Positions 27,610 through 36,865 of a DNA stretch of 38,118 bases are shown here, piece after piece; positions within the stretch are counted from its first letter, which is position 1, and the number at the start of each line of letters is the position of its first letter. The position numbers and the translations under genes were made by a program. Origin of the DNA: Candidatus Omnitrophota bacterium (lineage in GTDB: Bacteria; Omnitrophota; Gorgyraeia; JAHIPI01). The DNA lies in assembly GCA_016931215.1 (NCBI GenBank), contig JAFGFD010000135.1, forward strand, positions 1-38,118, in the 5' to 3' direction. The notes under the pieces were generated by a model, which did no database searches, had not been told where the DNA came from, and was given only the letters and a program-made list of their open reading frames with translations.

Positions 27610-28779
27610 TCATCTATTTTTATTTACAAATCTCTTTACCGACTCCAAAAATGACTTTCTCATAGGGCTCGATTCATCGCCGATAGACTTTGCAAATACT
27701 TTTAAGGCCTCCTTCTGCTCGGCGTTAAGGTTTTCCGGCACTTCTACGAAGATCCTTACGTGCTCGTCGCCGGTCCCGTAAAAATTCATCCTTGGGAAAC
27801 CTTTCCCCCTTAGCCTGAATATCTTGCCACTCTGAGTGCCGGACGGTATACTCATCTTGACTTTTCCGTCCAGAGTGGGTACATCTATCTCGGCCCCAAA
27901 TACGGCCTGGGGAAAAGTTATCGGGACGCTAACCAGCACGTCATCGCCGTGCCTTTCGAAAAGTTCATGCGGTCTGATATAAATATCGGCGTACAGATCG
28001 CCCCGGTTCCCGCCGGATGTGCCTGCTTCCCCCTCGCCGCTTATCCTAAGCCTAGTGCCCTCATTTACGCCGGCCGGGATTTTTATCTTTATCTTCTTTG
28101 CAACCTTTACCCTGCCGCTGCCGTTACAATCTTTGCATGGGCTCGTTATTATAGTGCCCTCGCCTCCGCAGGCGCTGCATGTCCTCGATACGCTGAAGAA
28201 GCCGCTCGACATCACGACCTGGCCCCTTCCGCCGCATTGGGAGCATTGCTTCTTTTTAGATCCGGGTTTTGCGCCACTTCCCTTGCAGGTAGGGCATATC
28301 TCGTTACGCTTAATCGTTACGGTCTTTTCGACCCCGGTCGCTGCTTCAAGGAATTCTATCTCAAGATTGATCTTGATGCTTGGGCCTCTTCTTGGGCCGC
28401 GGCGCCTTGAAGACGACCCGAAAGCCGTCTCGAATATGCTCCCCCCGAAACCGTTGAATATATCTCCGAGATTAAAATCGCTGAAGATATCCTGGATATC
28501 ATCGAAGTGGGTGAAGTCAGACCAACTGAAGCCTCCGCCGCTAAAAGCGCCCTGTATGCCAGCGTGGCCGAATTGGTCGTAGGTACTTCTCTTATTGGCG
28601 TCGCTTAAGACTTCGTAGGCCTCGGAGACTTCTTTAAACTTCTCCTCGGCCTCTTTTTCTCCTCCCGGATTCTTGTCGGGATGATACTTAAAGGCGAGTC
28701 TCCTATATGCCTTCTTTATATCCTCGGGGCTTGCATCACGCGCAATACCCAGGACTTCATAGTAATCACGTTTTTCCAT
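27610..28779 (-). CDS. dnaJ: Chaperone protein DnaJ
   Basis: ORF 27610..28779: [36 protein letters not shown], four CxxCxGxG zinc motifs ([36 protein letters not shown]). Confidence 0.97.
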   Translation of the reverse strand: MEKRDYYEVLGIARDASPEDIKKAYRRLAFKYHPDKNPGGEKEAEEKFKEVSEAYEVLSDANKRSTYDQFGHAGIQGAFSGGGFSWSDFTHFDDIQDIFSDFNLGDIFNGFGGSIFETAFGSSSRRRGPRRGPSIKINLEIEFLEAATGVEKTVTIKRNEICPTCKGSGAKPGSKKKQCSQCGGRGQVVMSSGFFSVSRTCSACGGEGTIITSPCKDCNGSGRVKVAKKIKIKIPAGVNEGTRLRISGEGEAGTSGGNRGDLYADIYIRPHELFERHGDDVLVSVPITFPQAVFGAEIDVPTLDGKVKMSIPSGTQSGKIFRLRGKGFPRMNFYGTGDEHVRIFVEVPENLNAEQKEALKVFAKSIGDESSPMRKSFLESVKRFVNKNR

Positions 28780-28786
28780 GATATTT

Positions 28787-28871
28787 AGCGTTTAGCGTAT
28801 AGCGTTTAGCGTATAGGTTTTTTGTTATAAGAATTACCTCCATGCGCTATCCGTTAGACGCTATACCCTAT
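28787..28871. repeat. 7-bp-periodic imperfect repeat with inverted arms (GTTTAGC/GTATAGC family)
   Basis: gcgttta|gcgtata|gcgttta|gcgtata (28788-28815), then gcgctat|ccgttag|acgctat|accctat (28844-28871) in reverse-complement register; fills the dnaK-dnaJ gap and overlaps the dnaK stop codon. Confidence 0.85.
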
Positions 28872-30844
28872 TTCTTCCCCTCGTCCTCGACTTTGTAATC
28901 CGCGTCGACGATGTCTTCGTCATTATTCGTCTTTCTGCCATCCCGGCTCTGTTTTTCATCCTGCCCGGTTCCGGTGCCCTTCGGACCCGATTGAGAAGAC
29001 TGAGACTGTTTCTTCGAAGCCTCTTTATACATCTCCTCAGCCAGTTTATGGCTCGCTTTGGTCAATTCTTCCTGTACCTTCTTGATCTCACTTAAGTCCT
29101 CGCTCGTAAGTTTATCTTTCGCTTTGGAAAGGGCCTCTTCTACCCTCTTCTTTTCGTCTTGAGACACCTTGGAACCGTGTTCCTCCAGACTCTTCTGGAC
29201 CGAATAGACAAGCGTATCGAGCTGATTTCTCGCGTCTATCAACTCGCGCCTCTTTTTGTCCTCCTGCTCGTGGGCCTTTGCCTCGTTCATCATCTTATCT
29301 ATCTCTTCCTTGGATAGCCCGCTGGATGATTCTATTCGTATCTTCTGCTCCTTGCCGGTCGCCTTATCCTTCGCGCTCACATGAACTATGCCGTTTGCGT
29401 CTATATCGAAGGTGACCTCGACTTGCGGAATGCCCCTCGGAGCAGGAGGTATGCCTAACAGATCGAACCTGCCTAAAGTGCGGTTATGTTGGGCTATCTC
29501 CCTTTCGCCCTGGAGTACATGAATGGAGACGGCTGTCTGATTATCGGCAGCGGTAGAGAATATCTGGCTCTTCCTGGTAGGTATAGTGGTATTCCTTTCG
29601 ATAAGTCTTGTCATAACGCCTCCCAGCGTCTCGATGCCAAGGGAAAGTGGTGTAACGTCCAGAAGCAAAATGTCTTTAAGATCGGCGTGGCCTGAGAGGA
29701 TTCCACCCTGGATAGCCGCGCCTACCGCAACCACTTCATCAGGATTTACGCCTTTGTGGGGTTCTTTGCCAAAGAGCTCTTTTACCACGCTCTGTACCTT
29801 GGGCATCCTCGTCTGGCCCCCTACAAGGATAACTTCATCTATGTCGCTGGACGATAGCCCGGCGTCTTCCAATGCCTTAATGCAAGGTCCCTTGGTCCTT
29901 TCGACCAGATCGTCCAACAGCTGCTCCAGTTTTGATCTCGTTAAACTGAGTGTAAGATGTTTAGGGCCGCTCGAATCCGCCGTGATAAAAGGCAGGTTTA
30001 TCTCTGTCTGCATGTTAGTCGACAGCTCGCACTTGGCCTTTTCAGCCGCTTCTTTCAGCCTCTGCAGGGCCATCCTATCGTTCCTCAACTCGATGCCGTT
30101 CTCTTTCTTGAATTCATTCGCTATCCAATCCACTACCTTCTGGTCGAAATTGTCTCCGCCTAAGTGTGTATCGCCATTGGTCGATTTCACCTCAAGCGAA
30201 AGCTGGCCGTCTATCTCGCTCACTTCGAGGATCGATATGTCGAATGTACCGCCTCCCAAATCATACACCGCGATCTTCTCGTTCTTCTTCTTGTCCATAC
30301 CGTACGCGAGGCTTGCCGCTGTCGGCTCATTGATAATCCTCAAGACCTCCAATCCCGCTATCTGTCCGGCATCCTTGGTCGCCTGCCTTTGAGAGTCGTT
30401 GAAATACGCCGGCACGGTGATAACCGCCTTTGTCACCTTCTCGCCGAGATAATCCTCCGCGGTCTGTTTCATCTTCTGAAGTATCATGGCGGAGATCTCC
30501 GGCGGCGTGTAGGTCTTGCCTCTCAATTCGACCACGGCGTTCCCGCTGGAATCCTCGGATACCTTGTACGGCACCAGCTTCTCTTCTTCCTTGACCTCGT
30601 CGTGGCGCCTGCCCATGAAACGCTTTATTGAAAATACGGTGTTGTCGGGGTTGACTACGGCCTGGCGCTTTGCCGGTTGCCCGACCAATCGCTCGCCGCC
30701 TTTGGTGAAACCCACGACGGAGGGCGTGGTGCGCGAACCTTCGGCATTGGTCAACACCGTAGGCTCCTTTCCCTCCATCACCGCAACGCAAGAGTTTGTA
30801 GTCCCAAGGTCTATGCCTATTACCTTACCTTTTGTCTTTGTCAT
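28868..30844 (-). CDS. dnaK: Molecular chaperone DnaK (Hsp70)
   Basis: ORF 28868..30844: [75 protein letters not shown]. Confidence 0.98.
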   Translation of the reverse strand: MTKTKGKVIGIDLGTTNSCVAVMEGKEPTVLTNAEGSRTTPSVVGFTKGGERLVGQPAKRQAVVNPDNTVFSIKRFMGRRHDEVKEEEKLVPYKVSEDSSGNAVVELRGKTYTPPEISAMILQKMKQTAEDYLGEKVTKAVITVPAYFNDSQRQATKDAGQIAGLEVLRIINEPTAASLAYGMDKKKNEKIAVYDLGGGTFDISILEVSEIDGQLSLEVKSTNGDTHLGGDNFDQKVVDWIANEFKKENGIELRNDRMALQRLKEAAEKAKCELSTNMQTEINLPFITADSSGPKHLTLSLTRSKLEQLLDDLVERTKGPCIKALEDAGLSSSDIDEVILVGGQTRMPKVQSVVKELFGKEPHKGVNPDEVVAVGAAIQGGILSGHADLKDILLLDVTPLSLGIETLGGVMTRLIERNTTIPTRKSQIFSTAADNQTAVSIHVLQGEREIAQHNRTLGRFDLLGIPPAPRGIPQVEVTFDIDANGIVHVSAKDKATGKEQKIRIESSSGLSKEEIDKMMNEAKAHEQEDKKRRELIDARNQLDTLVYSVQKSLEEHGSKVSQDEKKRVEEALSKAKDKLTSEDLSEIKKVQEELTKASHKLAEEMYKEASKKQSQSSQSGPKGTGTGQDEKQSRDGRKTNNDEDIVDADYKVEDEGKK

Positions 30845-30867
30845 GGCTAATCCCTCCTTAGATTATC

Positions 30868-31431
30868 CTATTTTTTCTTTCCTACCTTCACTATGGCCGG
30901 CCTAAGCAGCCGCCCATTAAGCATGTATCCGGCCTGAACCTCTTCCACTATCTTATGGTCTTTGTCTTCATCCGCCTCAACATGCTCAACGGCGTCGTGC
31001 AAAGTCGGATCGAATTCTTTTCCGAGTGCCTCTATCCGTTCGATGCCTCTCGCCTCCAGAATACGATGAAACTCTTTCTGTATCATCTTTATGCCCTCTA
31101 TCACGTTCTCCACTTTCTGCGTGCCGTTTATGTGCTCCATGGCTCTATCGAAGTTGTCAATAACGTATAACAGCTCGCTTAAGAGATCCTCATTGGCGAA
31201 CTTTACATATTCCTCTTTCTCCTTATTGAATCTCTTGCGGATATTATCGATCTCGGCTTGAGCTCTCAAATATTTATCCTTATAATCCTCTGCGTCTTTC
31301 GTGAAAGCTTTAAGCTTATCTAGCTCGGCCTTGTCGATCAATACCTTCTCTTCTATGCTTTTGCCCTCTTCCTTAGAGCTATCGGCTGTCTTCGCTTTAT
31401 CATTATGTTCCGCTTCTCTCTTATTACTCAC
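30868..31431 (-). CDS. grpE: Nucleotide exchange factor GrpE
   Basis: ORF 30868..31431: DKYLRAQAEIDNIRKRFNKEKEEYVKFANEDLLSELLYVIDNFDRAM, EFDPTLHDAVEHVE, VEEVQAGYMLNGRLLRPAIVKVGKK. Confidence 0.96.
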   Translation of the reverse strand: MSNKREAEHNDKAKTADSSKEEGKSIEEKVLIDKAELDKLKAFTKDAEDYKDKYLRAQAEIDNIRKRFNKEKEEYVKFANEDLLSELLYVIDNFDRAMEHINGTQKVENVIEGIKMIQKEFHRILEARGIERIEALGKEFDPTLHDAVEHVEADEDKDHKIVEEVQAGYMLNGRLLRPAIVKVGKKK

Positions 31432-31432
31432 T

Positions 31433-32176
31433 TTATATCTCCATATCGTCCAATACCTCTTCTATCGCCTTCGAAACAAAATCGACAAGAGGTATCAAGG
31501 CCGAATAATTCATCCGAACGGGTCCCAATACGCCAAGGCTGCCTTTCCTGGCCTTCTTAATATTATAATTCGCGGTTATCAACGACAGATCCCGAAGAGT
31601 CTCGTTTTTTCCTTCCTCTCCTATGTGTATCTTTACTCCTTCCGTCTGCAGGTCTTCTTCGATAAGGTTGAAGAGTTCCTCCTTTTCGTCGAACAACCTC
31701 AGAAGGTTCTTCATCCTCTCGACATCCTTGAACTCGGGTATGTCGGCCATATTACTGGTGCCTTCCATGTAAAATTTCAGGTTCGATATACAGGCGATAC
31801 CCGCGTAACGCGTCAATTCGGAAAGAAGATGAGATATATAACCCAGCATCTCCTCGAGCGTCTCTATTCTCTTCTTATAATACTCCATCTCGATCATCTG
31901 TTTCCTTTTGTCGGAGATGACATCCAGCTCCATCAGATTATTCACATAGTACCTATAACCGTTGCGTGTCGGTATCCTCCCCGCGGAAGTATGGGGCTTG
32001 GCTATATAGCCCATGTCCTCAAGTTCCCCCATTACGTTTCGTATAGTCGCGCTCGATAATCCAAGGACATCCGATACATGCAGAGACCCTATGGGAGAAG
32101 CTGACTTTATGTGGGAAAGTACGACTATCTTTAAAACGTCCTTTTGTCTATCGTTCAATCTATGCTCTCTTGCCAT
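31433..32176 (-). CDS. hrcA: Heat-inducible transcription repressor HrcA
   Basis: ORF 31433..32176: LNDRQKDVLKIVVLSHIKSASPIGSLHVSDVLGLSSATIRNVMGELEDMGYIAKPHTSAGRIPTRNGYRYYV; GSLGVLGPVRMNYSALIPLVDFVSKAI. Confidence 0.96.
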   Translation of the reverse strand: MAREHRLNDRQKDVLKIVVLSHIKSASPIGSLHVSDVLGLSSATIRNVMGELEDMGYIAKPHTSAGRIPTRNGYRYYVNNLMELDVISDKRKQMIEMEYYKKRIETLEEMLGYISHLLSELTRYAGIACISNLKFYMEGTSNMADIPEFKDVERMKNLLRLFDEKEELFNLIEEDLQTEGVKIHIGEEGKNETLRDLSLITANYNIKKARKGSLGVLGPVRMNYSALIPLVDFVSKAIEEVLDDMEI

Positions 32177-32253
32177 AATCCCTCATTAGCCGTCCGGCAA
32201 AATATAAGCCAAATAAGACAAATGTGCCCCCTTGAGCCATATTGATAGGGGGC

Positions 32254-32280
32254 TTAGCACTCTATATAGAAGAGTGCTAA
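32254..32280 (-). promoter_or_regulatory. CIRCE operator (HrcA-binding inverted repeat)
   Basis: TTAGCACTC-tatatagaa-GAGTGCTAA: exact TTAGCACTC-N9-GAGTGCTAA consensus, upstream of hrcA. Confidence 0.97.
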
Positions 32281-32286
32281 TGTGTT

Positions 32287-32314
32287 ATTTTATCATGCTT
32301 TCATCTTTTGTCAA
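32287..32314 (-). promoter_or_regulatory. Sigma70-like promoter of hrcA-grpE-dnaK-dnaJ
   Basis: Minus strand TTGACA (32314-32309), 16-nt spacer, TAAAAT (32292-32287), immediately upstream of CIRCE. Confidence 0.75.
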
Positions 32315-32355
32315 GAAAAAAATCGTGAAAATTTTGCGCCTCGGTATCGCCGGCG

Positions 32356-33591
32356 TCATTTGTAAAAAATAGCCTGGTACCTCTTGGGTATAGTTGCCTC
32401 TATATAGATTCCTTTATCGGTATACTCGGTCTTTTTAACCTTGCCATACTCGTGTATTATATTGAATTTCTTCATCTCGTCATGCGGGATCGTTATCTTT
32501 ATCTCCGTCATAAGGTTCGACAATTCGCGGACCAGTCTGTCTATCAGGTCTTCCAGGCCTTGTCTTTTAAGGGCGGATATTATGACCGGTGAATCGAAAT
32601 GATGTCTGATGCCGGATAAGACTATATCATCGTCTATCTTATCCTTTTTATTCAACACGTTTATCAACGGCTTATCGTCTATTTCAAGATCCCTGAGCAC
32701 GGCGCGGACGGAATTGCTGCATTCGACGATCTTCGGGTTACTGGCATCTATGACATGAAGCAGCATATCGGCGCCGCGGGCCTCTTCGAGTGTGGCCTTG
32801 AATGACTCGACCAAATGGTGCGGTAGATTGTGTATGAAGCCGACTGTATCGGAGAAGACGATGCGTTGATTGTCAGGCAGCGTATACTTTCGCACCGTAG
32901 GGTCCAACGTGCTGAAGAGTTTATCCATGACATACGCGTGTGAGCCGGTGAGGGCATTGAAGAGTGTCGATTTACCTGCATTCGTATAGCCCACCAACGC
33001 GACCGTACAGGTCGTGAACCGTTCTCTCTGCTTTCTGCGCGCGTGCCTCTGCCTCGTAGCGCTATCGAGCTCCTCCTTGAGATGCGCGATCTTGTCGCGG
33101 ATCCTTCTTCTGTCAAGCTCGAGTTTCTTTTCGCCGGGCCCCCTTGTGCCGATTCCGCCTCCTAACCGCGAAAGGATAATGCCCTTGCCGGTGAGGCGCG
33201 GCAATGCATATATCAGTTGCGCCAATTCCACCTGGATCGTACCCTCCTTAGAATGCGCCCTTTGTGCGAATATATCCAAGATCAACTGTGTCCTGTCTAT
33301 CGTCTTTATCTCCAGCACCTCCTCGAGGTTTCTCTGCTGGGTCGGGCTTAAATCATGATTGAAGATAACGACATCGCAGCCTTTTTCCCGAGCGACAGAA
33401 CCAATCTGGTCCACTTTACCTTTCCCTATTAGGAACTTCGGCGAAAATTCCGCAAGTCTTGCCGTAACCTCCGCAAGTATACTGACTCTGCTTGAGGTCG
33501 CCAGTTCCTTCAACTCAGCAGCCAGATCCTCAACGCTCCATTCTCTGTCTTCCGAGACATGTTTCAAAGTTACTAAGACGGCTCTTTCCAT
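32356..33591 (-). CDS. hflX: GTPase HflX
   Basis: ORF 32356..33591: [122 protein letters not shown]. Confidence 0.96.
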   Translation of the reverse strand: MERAVLVTLKHVSEDREWSVEDLAAELKELATSSRVSILAEVTARLAEFSPKFLIGKGKVDQIGSVAREKGCDVVIFNHDLSPTQQRNLEEVLEIKTIDRTQLILDIFAQRAHSKEGTIQVELAQLIYALPRLTGKGIILSRLGGGIGTRGPGEKKLELDRRRIRDKIAHLKEELDSATRQRHARRKQRERFTTCTVALVGYTNAGKSTLFNALTGSHAYVMDKLFSTLDPTVRKYTLPDNQRIVFSDTVGFIHNLPHHLVESFKATLEEARGADMLLHVIDASNPKIVECSNSVRAVLRDLEIDDKPLINVLNKKDKIDDDIVLSGIRHHFDSPVIISALKRQGLEDLIDRLVRELSNLMTEIKITIPHDEMKKFNIIHEYGKVKKTEYTDKGIYIEATIPKRYQAIFYK

Positions 33592-34526
33592 ATCTTTTTA
33601 TTGCCCTTTTTTAGAACAGAATCTGCTATATTATTTATAAAGGTACTGTACTTGTCATTGTCGCGGAGATTGAACCACGTCGCGGAGGCATCTTTGCGAA
33701 ACCAAGTCATCTGCCTCTTAGCGTAACGACGCGTGTTCCTCTTGATTATCTCTTTTGTCTGAGGCAGAGTAAATTTTCCGTCCAAATAATCGACGATCTC
33801 TTTGTAACCGAGGACTGCGCCGGCCGTCCGGCTCAGTCTTATCCCCCTCAATCTCGATACCTCTTCCGCTACCCCCTGTTTGAACATCATCTCGACGCGG
33901 CTATCGATCCTTCCGTATAGCGCCTGTCGCGGTCTGGATAAGATGAATAACGCGATCTCATATCTGTCGCGGATACCTTCTGTCTTCAGGTGCTCATCGG
34001 AGATGCGACTGCCCGTAAGCTTATATATCTCCAGGGCCCTTATTATTCTTCTTGCATCATTCATGTGTATCTTGGAAGCGTACACAGGGTCGATCTTGAG
34101 CAATCGGCCATAAAGATAATCACCTCCTTTCTTGGCGGCGACTGCTTTAAGATGCATCCTATACCCCTCATCCTTGGGCGGCGATGGAAACAATCCGTTT
34201 ATAAACGAGCGGGCATACAGGCCGGTGCCGCCCACGACAATGGGCACCTTCCCTCTTCCCAAGATTTGAACGGTGATCCGATCGGCCCTCCCGACGAAAT
34301 CGGCAGCGCTCCATTCTTCGGACGGATCGAGAAAACCTATCAGATGATGTCTTGCCGACTTGAGCAACCGTTTCTGAGGCTGCTGGCTTATGATGCGCAT
34401 CCCTTTATAAACCTGCATGGAATCGCAGGAGATTATCTCTCCTTTGATCCTATCGGCGAGCTTTACCGCAAATTCGCTTTTGCCGATCCCCGTGGGGCCA
34501 AGAACAAAAACTATATTTGGCTTCAT
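33573..34526 (-). CDS. miaA: tRNA dimethylallyltransferase MiaA
   Basis: ORF 33573..34526: [73 protein letters not shown]. Confidence 0.95.
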   Translation of the reverse strand: MKPNIVFVLGPTGIGKSEFAVKLADRIKGEIISCDSMQVYKGMRIISQQPQKRLLKSARHHLIGFLDPSEEWSAADFVGRADRITVQILGRGKVPIVVGGTGLYARSFINGLFPSPPKDEGYRMHLKAVAAKKGGDYLYGRLLKIDPVYASKIHMNDARRIIRALEIYKLTGSRISDEHLKTEGIRDRYEIALFILSRPRQALYGRIDSRVEMMFKQGVAEEVSRLRGIRLSRTAGAVLGYKEIVDYLDGKFTLPQTKEIIKRNTRRYAKRQMTWFRKDASATWFNLRDNDKYSTFINNIADSVLKKGNKKIWKEPS

Positions 34527-34538
34527 GCGCTATATCCT

Positions 34539-35696
34539 TTATTGCGGAAATTTCGGGATGCGTATCTTGCCTCTTGCCATAGATATCTCAAAGATTATAA
34601 TAATTACCAACATAAAAAATGCAAATACATAAGGAGTCCTGATGCCTAATGTGCCTGCCGTTACGCCTCCCACTAGGGGACCCAAAAACGCCCCCGCTCC
34701 TATAAAGCCCTCATGAAGGCCGCTCCTCTTACCCTTGTCGATGAAACCGTAGAGTGAGTAGAAGATACTGGAAAAATACGTCATGCCGCCGGATATTCCC
34801 AACAGGAAAAACGCTATCATAAGATAAACGACTCCGGAATTTCTCATTAGTATGGCAAGGGCTAAGAGGGCCAAGGCCTGACATGCGACCAACGGGGTAA
34901 GCCGATAATGCCATCTTGCCGTCTTTCCCAAAATAAAAAATACAAAAGTCTGCGCCAGCATCATTATAAAAATCAAAATTCCGATGAAGCCGCTTGAAAA
35001 ACCCAACTCGATGCCCAGCTTAGGAAATATGTTTCTCACCGTGCCTACTATGTACCAGCTTGCAAAATTGGCGAACCAGGCAATGTAGAGGTATCTCTCG
35101 GACTCCTTGGGCCTGTCGTTCTCGGTCTGGATGAAGACCTTGCGGGCGGGCTCATCCTCCGTCTCAGAGACGATCGGCTGCCTGAGAAGAATAAAAAATA
35201 CAATACATAAAAGAGTTACGCCGAAAAAGAAAGGCGCCTTATAATCTATCGAGAATAGGAAACCAGATATCAAAAACCCAAAAGTGAGTCCGGCGCACCA
35301 GAATATATTGAAGTATTTTAGCGAACGAAGGAGCGCCTTTTTATCCAGACCCTGAGAGAGCCATGACTGTATTGTCGGCCAAAAAAGAGCCATCGAGAAC
35401 GCAGCGGGGATATATAACGCAAATACACATTTGATATCATGCGACAAGGGAAGGATTAAGTATGAGACTACAAAAAGTACGCAGCCCGACAGGAGGACCG
35501 TCCTGCGGTTCATCCTATCGCTCAACCTTCCGAACGCGACTACCCCGGATGAATAGATCAATGCACCAAGGGCGCCAAAGAGTCCAAGGGTGAGAGAAGA
35601 AGCTTCGAATCTATATATAAGAAGGAGGGGCAACGAGAGTAGGACAACCCCTAAAGCAAAATCGGCTAAAAACGCGGCGATGTAAAAATTGATCAT
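34539..35696 (-). CDS. MFS transporter
   Basis: ORF 34539..35696; about 12 hydrophobic segments, AFGRLSDRMNRRTVLLSGCVLF (MFS loop motif), second-half LGISGGMTYFSSIFYSLYGFIDKGKRSGLHEGFIGAGAFLGPLVGG. Confidence 0.88.
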   Translation of the reverse strand: MINFYIAAFLADFALGVVLLSLPLLLIYRFEASSLTLGLFGALGALIYSSGVVAFGRLSDRMNRRTVLLSGCVLFVVSYLILPLSHDIKCVFALYIPAAFSMALFWPTIQSWLSQGLDKKALLRSLKYFNIFWCAGLTFGFLISGFLFSIDYKAPFFFGVTLLCIVFFILLRQPIVSETEDEPARKVFIQTENDRPKESERYLYIAWFANFASWYIVGTVRNIFPKLGIELGFSSGFIGILIFIMMLAQTFVFFILGKTARWHYRLTPLVACQALALLALAILMRNSGVVYLMIAFFLLGISGGMTYFSSIFYSLYGFIDKGKRSGLHEGFIGAGAFLGPLVGGVTAGTLGIRTPYVFAFFMLVIIIIFEISMARGKIRIPKFPQ

Positions 35697-35720
35697 TTAC
35701 TAGACTATAGTTTTATATAG

Positions 35721-35830
35721 GTTTATGGCTAACGGTGTATGGTTCATGGAATTTTGCTTCTCCGTTAACCGATAACCGCAAACCGTGAACCGGTCCTTTA
35801 AAACCGTAAACCATTAACCGCGAACCTAAG
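35721..35830. repeat. 7-bp-periodic imperfect repeat with inverted arms (GTTTACG family)
   Basis: gtttatg|gctaacg|gtgtatg|gttcatg (35721-35748), then ccgttaa|ccgataa|ccgcaaa|ccgtgaa|ccggtcc|tttaaaa|ccgtaaa|ccattaa|ccgcgaa (35762-35824). Confidence 0.9.
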
Positions 35831-35891
35831 TGCTATTTTTATTTGTATCCTGGTGACCTAGTGACTTTGCGCTTCTATAACAGAGTTTTTT

Positions 35892-35964
35892 CCGTAAACC
35901 GTATTATAGTCTATCGTCTATTGTCTATCGTCTATTGTCTATCGTCTATTGTCTATAGACCGAT
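35892..35964. repeat. 7-bp tandem repeat (GTCTATY)n
   Basis: gtctatc|gtctatt|gtctatc|gtctatt|gtctatc|gtctatt|gtctata|gaccgat (35909-35964), preceded by ccgtaaa|ccgtatt; abuts the SPOR gene stop codon. Confidence 0.95.
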
Positions 35965-36806
35965 TACGGATATATCTTAACATCATACCCGGCGTTCTTC
36001 AATCTCAGGGCCATATCTTCCGCATCGTTAAAATTATTATACTGCCCCACCCTTACTCTGTAGAAACGTTCTTCCCCGAGCAGAGTCGTGTGGATAGTCG
36101 CGTCGAAACCCTGTTTTTTCAATTCCTCGCTCAGCCTCTGCGCGTTCTTCCACTTACCGAAAGAGGCTACTTGAACACTGTAGGTCAAGAAATCAAAACT
36201 CCCTCCCGACAAAAGGTTCGCCTCTAGGCTGTAAGGATACGCCTTGGTCAACCGGTTGAAGTTCTCTTGGGCCTTGGTATCATCCCCCAATGCGGAATAG
36301 CATTCCCCCAGCCTGTAATACACTATATGGAGATATTGAGAATCCGGAAAATAACGCAGAATCTTTTCGTAATAATCGACGGCCGTTTTATAATTACCCT
36401 CCAGAAAATACGAATCGGCAAGCCCGATATAGGCGTTGTCCAGCAATTCCTCATTATCGCTGTGATTCACCACTGTCGAAAAACGGTTACGCGCCTCATC
36501 GAATCTGCCCATCTTCAACAGTGCCCTTCCCATAAGATGTTGAAGCTCGCTGTCCGTTTTGCTTGCATAGGACTGATAATGGCCTGCTGTTCTTAAGACC
36601 TCTTCATAATCCCCCTGAACGAATGCCTGCTCAGCTTTCTTCAAAGCCGAACTCTTATCGTACCCTCCGGAGCCGGACTCATCTTCGGAAGGGCCTCTAT
36701 CGAAGAATCCCCTGGCGCAATAAGCCGTAGAGAATGCGGCGTCCAATATAAACAAAGCGAGAACAGCCATTAACGCAAGGTTATAAATTATTCTCTTCTT
36801 ATCCAT
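35964..36806 (-). CDS. TPR-repeat protein with C-terminal SPOR domain (YbgF/CpoB-like envelope protein)
   Basis: ORF 35964..36806: N-terminal hydrophobic segment, LDNAYIGLADSYFLEGNYKTAVDYYEKILRYFPDSQYLHIVYYRLGECY, C-terminal YSVQVASFGKWKNAQRLSEELKKQGFDATIHTTLLGEERFYRVRVGQYNNFNDAEDMALRLKNAGYDVKIYP. Confidence 0.92.
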   Translation of the reverse strand: MDKKRIIYNLALMAVLALFILDAAFSTAYCARGFFDRGPSEDESGSGGYDKSSALKKAEQAFVQGDYEEVLRTAGHYQSYASKTDSELQHLMGRALLKMGRFDEARNRFSTVVNHSDNEELLDNAYIGLADSYFLEGNYKTAVDYYEKILRYFPDSQYLHIVYYRLGECYSALGDDTKAQENFNRLTKAYPYSLEANLLSGGSFDFLTYSVQVASFGKWKNAQRLSEELKKQGFDATIHTTLLGEERFYRVRVGQYNNFNDAEDMALRLKNAGYDVKIYP

Positions 36807-36813
36807 AACTCAG

Positions 36814-36842
36814 ATTCTAACATAATAAAACTGTTTATTCAA
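36814..36842 (-). promoter_or_regulatory. Sigma70-like promoter for SPOR gene
   Basis: Minus strand TTGAAT (36842-36837), 17-nt spacer, TAGAAT (36819-36814), 7 nt before the ATG at 36806. Confidence 0.55.
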
Positions 36843-36865
36843 GAGGCCGATTGACCTATATGGCC

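Noticed and set aside
28019-28582. 187-aa and overlapping plus-strand ORFs
   Set aside because: Antisense to dnaJ Gly/Cys-rich region; composition artefact.
28787-28871. Rho-independent terminator between dnaK and dnaJ
   Set aside because: Arms are heptad repeats around an AT-rich spacer and no terminal U-run follows the right position; termination here would cut dnaJ from its operon.
29586-30392. 268-aa plus-strand ORF
   Set aside because: Entirely antisense to dnaK; shadow ORF of a codon-biased conserved gene.
33990-34649. 219-aa plus-strand ORF
   Set aside because: Antisense to miaA and the MFS gene 3' end; no domain signature.
35909-35960. CRISPR array candidate
   Set aside because: Units are 7 bp with no unique spacers; it is a short tandem repeat, not repeat-spacer architecture.
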